Below are positions 6,087 to 8,605 of a stretch of 8,605 nucleotides of DNA, piece by piece (the stretch's first letter is position 1; the number at the start of each line of letters is the position of its first letter). Origin of the DNA: an uncultured Actinomycetes bacterium (GTDB lineage Bacteria; Actinomycetota; Actinomycetes; Nanopelagicales; Nanopelagicaceae); contig CAIPQX010000022.1 in NCBI GenBank assembly GCA_903867285.1, positions 1-8,605 on the forward strand. Direction: 5' to 3'. A model generated the notes under the pieces. That model saw only the letters and a program-made list of their open reading frames with translations, did no database searches and had not been told where the DNA came from. A program made the position numbers and the translations under genes.

Positions 6087-7229
6087 TTAGAGCGAGCCGA
6101 GAAGAGCGCTATTAATATCGCTCCAGAGATCCTCAAGATCCTCGATACCCACCGAGAGTCGGATCAAGTTTGTAGGAATAGTGGGGCTTTCAGTGCTCCA
6201 GCGGTGGCGGCGCTCCCACAGGGATTCGACCCCGCCGAGCGAAGTGGCATGCGCTACTAATTGTGAGGCGGCACAGGCCCGATCGGCGGCCTCGGCTCCC
6301 CCAGCATGGTCAAAGGAGATGACGGCGCCAAAGCCCTTCATAAAGCTCTTTGCGATTTCGTGATGGGGATCGGTGGGCAATCCCGGATAGCGAACGCGAT
6401 CTACCGCTGGATGCAGCGAGAGTCGAGTTGCAATCTCTAAGGCGTTTTTCTGGGCGCGCTCCATGCGAACGCCCAAAGTACGTAATCCGCGAAGCGCCAA
6501 CCAGACTTCAAAGGGGCCAGGAATCGCGCCGTTAATCTTCCGTACATCTGCCAGACGTTGATAGAGCGCTTGGTCCTGAGTTGAGATTGAACCCAGAATG
6601 ACATCGCTATGTCCAGAGATATATTTCGTCAGAGAATGCACGACGACATCTGCACCCATCAATAGCGGTTGCTGCACCAGAGGTGTAGCGAAGGTGTTGT
6701 CGACAGCAACGCCAATGTTCTGCGATTTAGCCGCCGCGATCAGGGTGGGCATATCCGCGACTTCAAGGGCGGGGTTGGTAGGAGATTCCAGCCAGAGCAG
6801 GGTTGATCCCGGCAAGGCTGCAAGAACTTGCTCAGTGTTTGAGACATCTACATAGCGAACCTCAGCGGCGCCCGATGCTTCAGCCTGCCGCAACAAGACC
6901 ATCGTGCCGGAATATCCATTCTGCGATGTCGTTATAACTGCCCCGCGAGGCAGGATCGAGAAGAGGGCAGAGATAGCAGCGATTCCTGATGAGAAAACCA
7001 GAGTGGGGCCAGATTCAAGTGCTTCCATCGCACTTTCCAGTGCACTCCAACTCTTGTTGCCATAACGTCCATAACCGGTAGGACCCGGCGCTAAGAAGGT
7101 GGAGTTGAGTTCGATCCCAACGTTGACTCCGGCATCCGACGTGCGCTCTGGCCTTCCGGCGGAAACAACGCGACTTTGCAGGCTCAGCGTTTCGAGCGAA
7201 TCTTCAGGTGAGTCAGGAGTAATCGACAT
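6087..7229 (-). CDS. Cystathionine gamma-synthase/lyase-family PLP enzyme
   Basis: A 380-residue Cys/Met-metabolism PLP enzyme, normal family length. Landmarks are GYGRYGN (52-58), which supplies the tyrosine and arginine that reach the neighbouring subunit's cofactor; SSGIAAISALF (80-90); GYSGT (105-109) with Y106 expected to stack on PLP; VDNTFATPL (176-184) with D177; and the Schiff-base lysine K202 in HSLTKYISGHSD (198-209). SLGGVESL (330-337) and IRLSVGIED (356-364, R357) bind the substrate carboxylate. The reaction could be cystathionine synthesis, cystathionine cleavage or a related gamma-elimination. The WERRHRW segment (338-344) after GGVESL resembles actinobacterial lyase-type members, while GGVESL itself is common in synthases, so I leave it open. 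The usual NPT after the GRYGN motif reads NKS here. It has its own leaderless promoter between it and terC. Confidence 0.87.
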   Translation of the reverse strand: MSITPDSPEDSLETLSLQSRVVSAGRPERTSDAGVNVGIELNSTFLAPGPTGYGRYGNKSWSALESAMEALESGPTLVFSSGIAAISALFSILPRGAVITTSQNGYSGTMVLLRQAEASGAAEVRYVDVSNTEQVLAALPGSTLLWLESPTNPALEVADMPTLIAAAKSQNIGVAVDNTFATPLVQQPLLMGADVVVHSLTKYISGHSDVILGSISTQDQALYQRLADVRKINGAIPGPFEVWLALRGLRTLGVRMERAQKNALEIATRLSLHPAVDRVRYPGLPTDPHHEIAKSFMKGFGAVISFDHAGGAEAADRACAASQLVAHATSLGGVESLWERRHRWSTESPTIPTNLIRLSVGIEDLEDLWSDINSALLGSL

Positions 7230-7241
7230 GGATGAAGCCTA
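7230..7241 (-). promoter_or_regulatory. Leaderless promoter -10 box for the PLP enzyme gene
   Basis: On the minus strand TAGGCT, then TCATCC, then ATG. The hexamer is identical to the two in the terC/glycosylase intergenic palindrome. It lies in the 36-base gap after terC, so the gene can be transcribed independently. Confidence 0.55.
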
Positions 7242-7265
7242 ACGCAGCCCTAATAAAGAGGGGAA

Positions 7266-8174
7266 TTATTCGGAGATCTTGCGCGCTTTGAATGCGCTCA
7301 AAGCACCAGTAACGACCAAGGTTCCAATGACGAAGCCCAGGGAGAGTCCGAGTGAGATATGTGGCACGGGTACACCTGCCACCTTCTCATGACCCTCTCC
7401 TAGCGTTGCCTCAAAGATCAACTTCAATCCAATAAACGCGAGGATCACAGAGAGTCCCTCGCTCAGGTAGATCAATTTCTCCATCAAATCACCGATGAGA
7501 AAGTAGAGCTGGCGCAGCCCCATAGAGGCGAAGATTGTTGCCGTAACGATCACATAAGGGTTGCGGGTCAATCCAAAGATGGCGGGGATGGAGTCAAAGG
7601 CGAAGAGCATGTTAGTCAGCGCTATCGCCACCATTGCAATTACAGCAATTGGCGCGCCACGTTTGCGCATGTATTTAATAACGCGGCCCTCTTCCCACTC
7701 CTCTGATTCGGTCTCGCGAAAGAGTTTAAGTGCGGTGTAGATCAAGGAGCCACCAAAGAAGAAGAAGATCCAGACATAACGATTAACCAGGGCAGAGCCA
7801 CCTGCGATAAAAACTCCGCGCAACAAAAGCGAGGAGAGAATTCCCCAGAAGAGGATCATCTGTTCGCGTTCCTTAGCGACCTTGAGGCGAGCCATGATGA
7901 GAAGAAGTACAAAGAGGTTGTCGAAGGAGAGCGAATACTCGGTAAGCCAGCCGGCGAAGAATTCGGCGCGACTTTGGTGGGTGGACCAAACACCTAAATA
8001 GATGCCAAAGACGATTGCGAGAGAAACATAGAAAGCGGTCCAGAGGGCGACGCTGCGCAGCTTGGTGACGATGTGGCGGTTGCGATAAGCAAAGATAAAA
8101 TCGAAGAGCAGAACTATTGCTAGGCCGCCCAGCGTGACGCTCCACGCTAGGAAACTCGTATGGTTGCTGATCAC
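7266..8174 (-). CDS. TerC/Alx-family integral membrane protein
   Basis: A 302-residue polytopic membrane protein with eight or nine hydrophobic segments (about 10-29, 42-62, 82-95, 106-127, 132-150, 174-192, 207-227, 236-256 and 272-294). Family signatures are clear: WLTEYSLSFDNLFVLLLI (76-93) with acidic E79 and D85, LFAFDSIPAIFGLTRNP (190-206) with D194, then GLRQLYFLI (219-227) and YLSEGLSVILAFIGLKLIFE (236-255). Intramembrane acidic residues in these motifs are thought to handle metal ions. Alx/TerC proteins are linked to manganese export and to loading of exported metalloproteins, and the name comes from tellurite resistance. The start is GTG, placed by the first hydrophobic segment and by a leaderless -10 six bases upstream. 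No tellurite operon partners are nearby. Family secure; transported ion inferred from relatives. Confidence 0.92.
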   Translation of the reverse strand: MISNHTSFLAWSVTLGGLAIVLLFDFIFAYRNRHIVTKLRSVALWTAFYVSLAIVFGIYLGVWSTHQSRAEFFAGWLTEYSLSFDNLFVLLLIMARLKVAKEREQMILFWGILSSLLLRGVFIAGGSALVNRYVWIFFFFGGSLIYTALKLFRETESEEWEEGRVIKYMRKRGAPIAVIAMVAIALTNMLFAFDSIPAIFGLTRNPYVIVTATIFASMGLRQLYFLIGDLMEKLIYLSEGLSVILAFIGLKLIFEATLGEGHEKVAGVPVPHISLGLSLGFVIGTLVVTGALSAFKARKISE

Positions 8175-8186
8175 CTCGCTAGCCTA
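8175..8186 (-). promoter_or_regulatory. Leaderless promoter -10 box for terC
   Basis: On the minus strand TAGGCT is followed by AGCGAG and the GTG start. The box lies inside the left arm of the inverted repeat at 8178-8200. No convincing -35 is seen at the normal distance. Confidence 0.55.
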
Positions 8187-8200
8187 GTCGCTAGGCTAGC
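8178..8200. repeat. Perfect 10-bp inverted repeat spanning a divergent promoter
   Basis: The arms GCTAGCCTAG (8178-8187) and CTAGGCTAGC (8191-8200) are exact reverse complements around the 3-base centre TCG. Each arm contains one outward-facing TAGGCT -10 box. The GTG start codons at 8172-8174 (minus) and 8204-8206 (plus) are equally distant from the centre at 8189. It has no T-run and so is not a typical intrinsic terminator. A dimeric-regulator operator or a mirror-symmetric bidirectional promoter are the likely roles. Confidence 0.8.
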
Positions 8201-8203
8201 TCT
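8192..8203 (+). promoter_or_regulatory. Leaderless promoter -10 box for the DNA glycosylase gene
   Basis: TAGGCT (8192-8197) is followed by AGCTCT and the GTG start at 8204. It is the mirror copy of the terC box, five bases away on the other strand. Confidence 0.55.
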
Positions 8204-8605
8204 GTGGCCCTCACTACTGAAGATGAGATGAAGAAGCATGTGCGCGCGATCGCACGCATAGACCCTGCCTTTGCTCCTATCATTAAAAGGAGTCCGCTCT
8301 GCACTATTAATCGTAAGCGTCCTGGTCGTGGACATTATGACACTCTGGTCACATCCATCATCTCGCAACAATTAGCCGTTAAAGCAGCCGACACTATTCG
8401 TGACCGAGTCCGAGTATTGGCAGGCGGATCTTTCACGCCGGAAGCGCTCGCCGCACTATCTGCAGCTGAATTGCGCACCGTGGGAGTAAGCGGGGCTAAA
8501 GCCCGCGCCATCGATGAACTCACCCAGGCTACCTTGTCGGGCGCCATTGAATTTAAGAAGTTTCCCAAGCTCAGTAATACAGAGATTTCAGAGGAATTAA
8601 CCGCG
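8204..8605 (+). CDS. DNA-3-methyladenine glycosylase, AlkA/HhH-GPD type (3' end outside window)
   Basis: The frame is open from a GTG at 8204 to the last base, giving 134 residues of a base-excision repair enzyme that removes alkylated purines from DNA. HYDTLVTSIISQQLAVKAA (44-62) matches the first helix of the HhH-GPD fold in AlkA-like enzymes (typically SIISQQLS.KAA). LRTVGVSGAKARAIDELTQA (90-109) is the conserved helix just before the helix-hairpin-helix. The helix-hairpin-helix itself and the catalytic aspartate would lie beyond the edge, so activity cannot be judged. The GTG is preferred because of its -10 box six bases upstream. An in-frame ATG at 8228 (residue 9) is a possible alternative. 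There is no sign of the extra N-terminal domain of E. coli AlkA, so it is a short form. It is transcribed divergently from terC. Confidence 0.85.
   Translation, partial: MALTTEDEMKKHVRAIARIDPAFAPIIKRSPLCTINRKRPGRGHYDTLVTSIISQQLAVKAADTIRDRVRVLAGGSFTPEALAALSAAELRTVGVSGAKARAIDELTQATLSGAIEFKKFPKLSNTEISEELTA

Noticed and set aside
7248..7262. Short hairpin CCCT...AGGG in the gap after terC as a terminator
   Set aside because: A four-base stem with no reliable T-run is too weak to call.
7873..8145. A 90-codon second frame on the minus strand inside terC
   Set aside because: It is an arginine/histidine-rich shadow in another frame of a well-supported membrane protein gene.
8172..8203. Possible yybP-ykoY manganese riboswitch before terC
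   Set aside because: TerC/Alx genes often have one, but the promoter-like box lies six bases from the start codon, and only 29 bases separate the two divergent start codons. There is no space for a riboswitch.

Overview
The window looks like a compact, mid-GC genome from the Actinomycetota, possibly a streamlined freshwater or marine lineage. The lineage is inferred, not proven. The signs are short or absent intergenic gaps, GTG and TTG starts, actinobacterial-looking variants of several enzymes, and a repeated leaderless-promoter layout (TAnnnT, six bases, start codon). There are ten protein genes, two of them cut by the window edges. I see no tRNA, rRNA, CRISPR array or mobile element. No stretch of more than about 65 bases lies outside a gene.

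Left part, plus strand (2-4057): four tightly spaced genes run in one direction. They encode a left-handed beta-helix N-acetyltransferase (WbpD/WlbB type, 5' end outside the window), a DegT/DnrJ/EryC1-type PLP aminotransferase (WbpE type), a Gfo/Idh/MocA NAD-dependent sugar oxidoreductase (WbpB/GnnA role) and a UDP-sugar 6-dehydrogenase (WbpA/WecC type). Together they cover every step from UDP-GlcNAc to UDP-2,3-diacetamido-2,3-dideoxy-glucuronic acid, an activated sugar for surface polysaccharide or cell-wall glycopolymer. A C2 epimerase and the polymer-assembly genes are not in view and may lie to the left.

Middle and right part, minus strand (4054-8174): five genes point back toward the sugar operon. 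From right to left these are a TerC/Alx-family membrane protein, a cystathionine gamma-synthase/lyase-family PLP enzyme, a 50-residue single-pass membrane protein, a 142-residue membrane protein with two conserved-looking cysteines, and a GT4-type glycosyltransferase. The glycosyltransferase converges on the sugar dehydrogenase so closely that their stop codons overlap. It probably belongs functionally to the same surface-glycan locus.

Right edge, plus strand (8204-8605): the N-terminal part of an AlkA-type DNA-3-methyladenine glycosylase runs off the end. It diverges from terC.

The most striking non-coding signal is the terC/glycosylase intergenic region. A perfect 10-bp inverted repeat (3-bp spacer) holds two oppositely oriented TAGGCT boxes, and each lies exactly six bases from a GTG start, so the whole promoter region is nearly mirror-symmetric. 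The same spacing occurs before four minus-strand genes and the glycosylase, which supports leaderless transcription as a general mode here.
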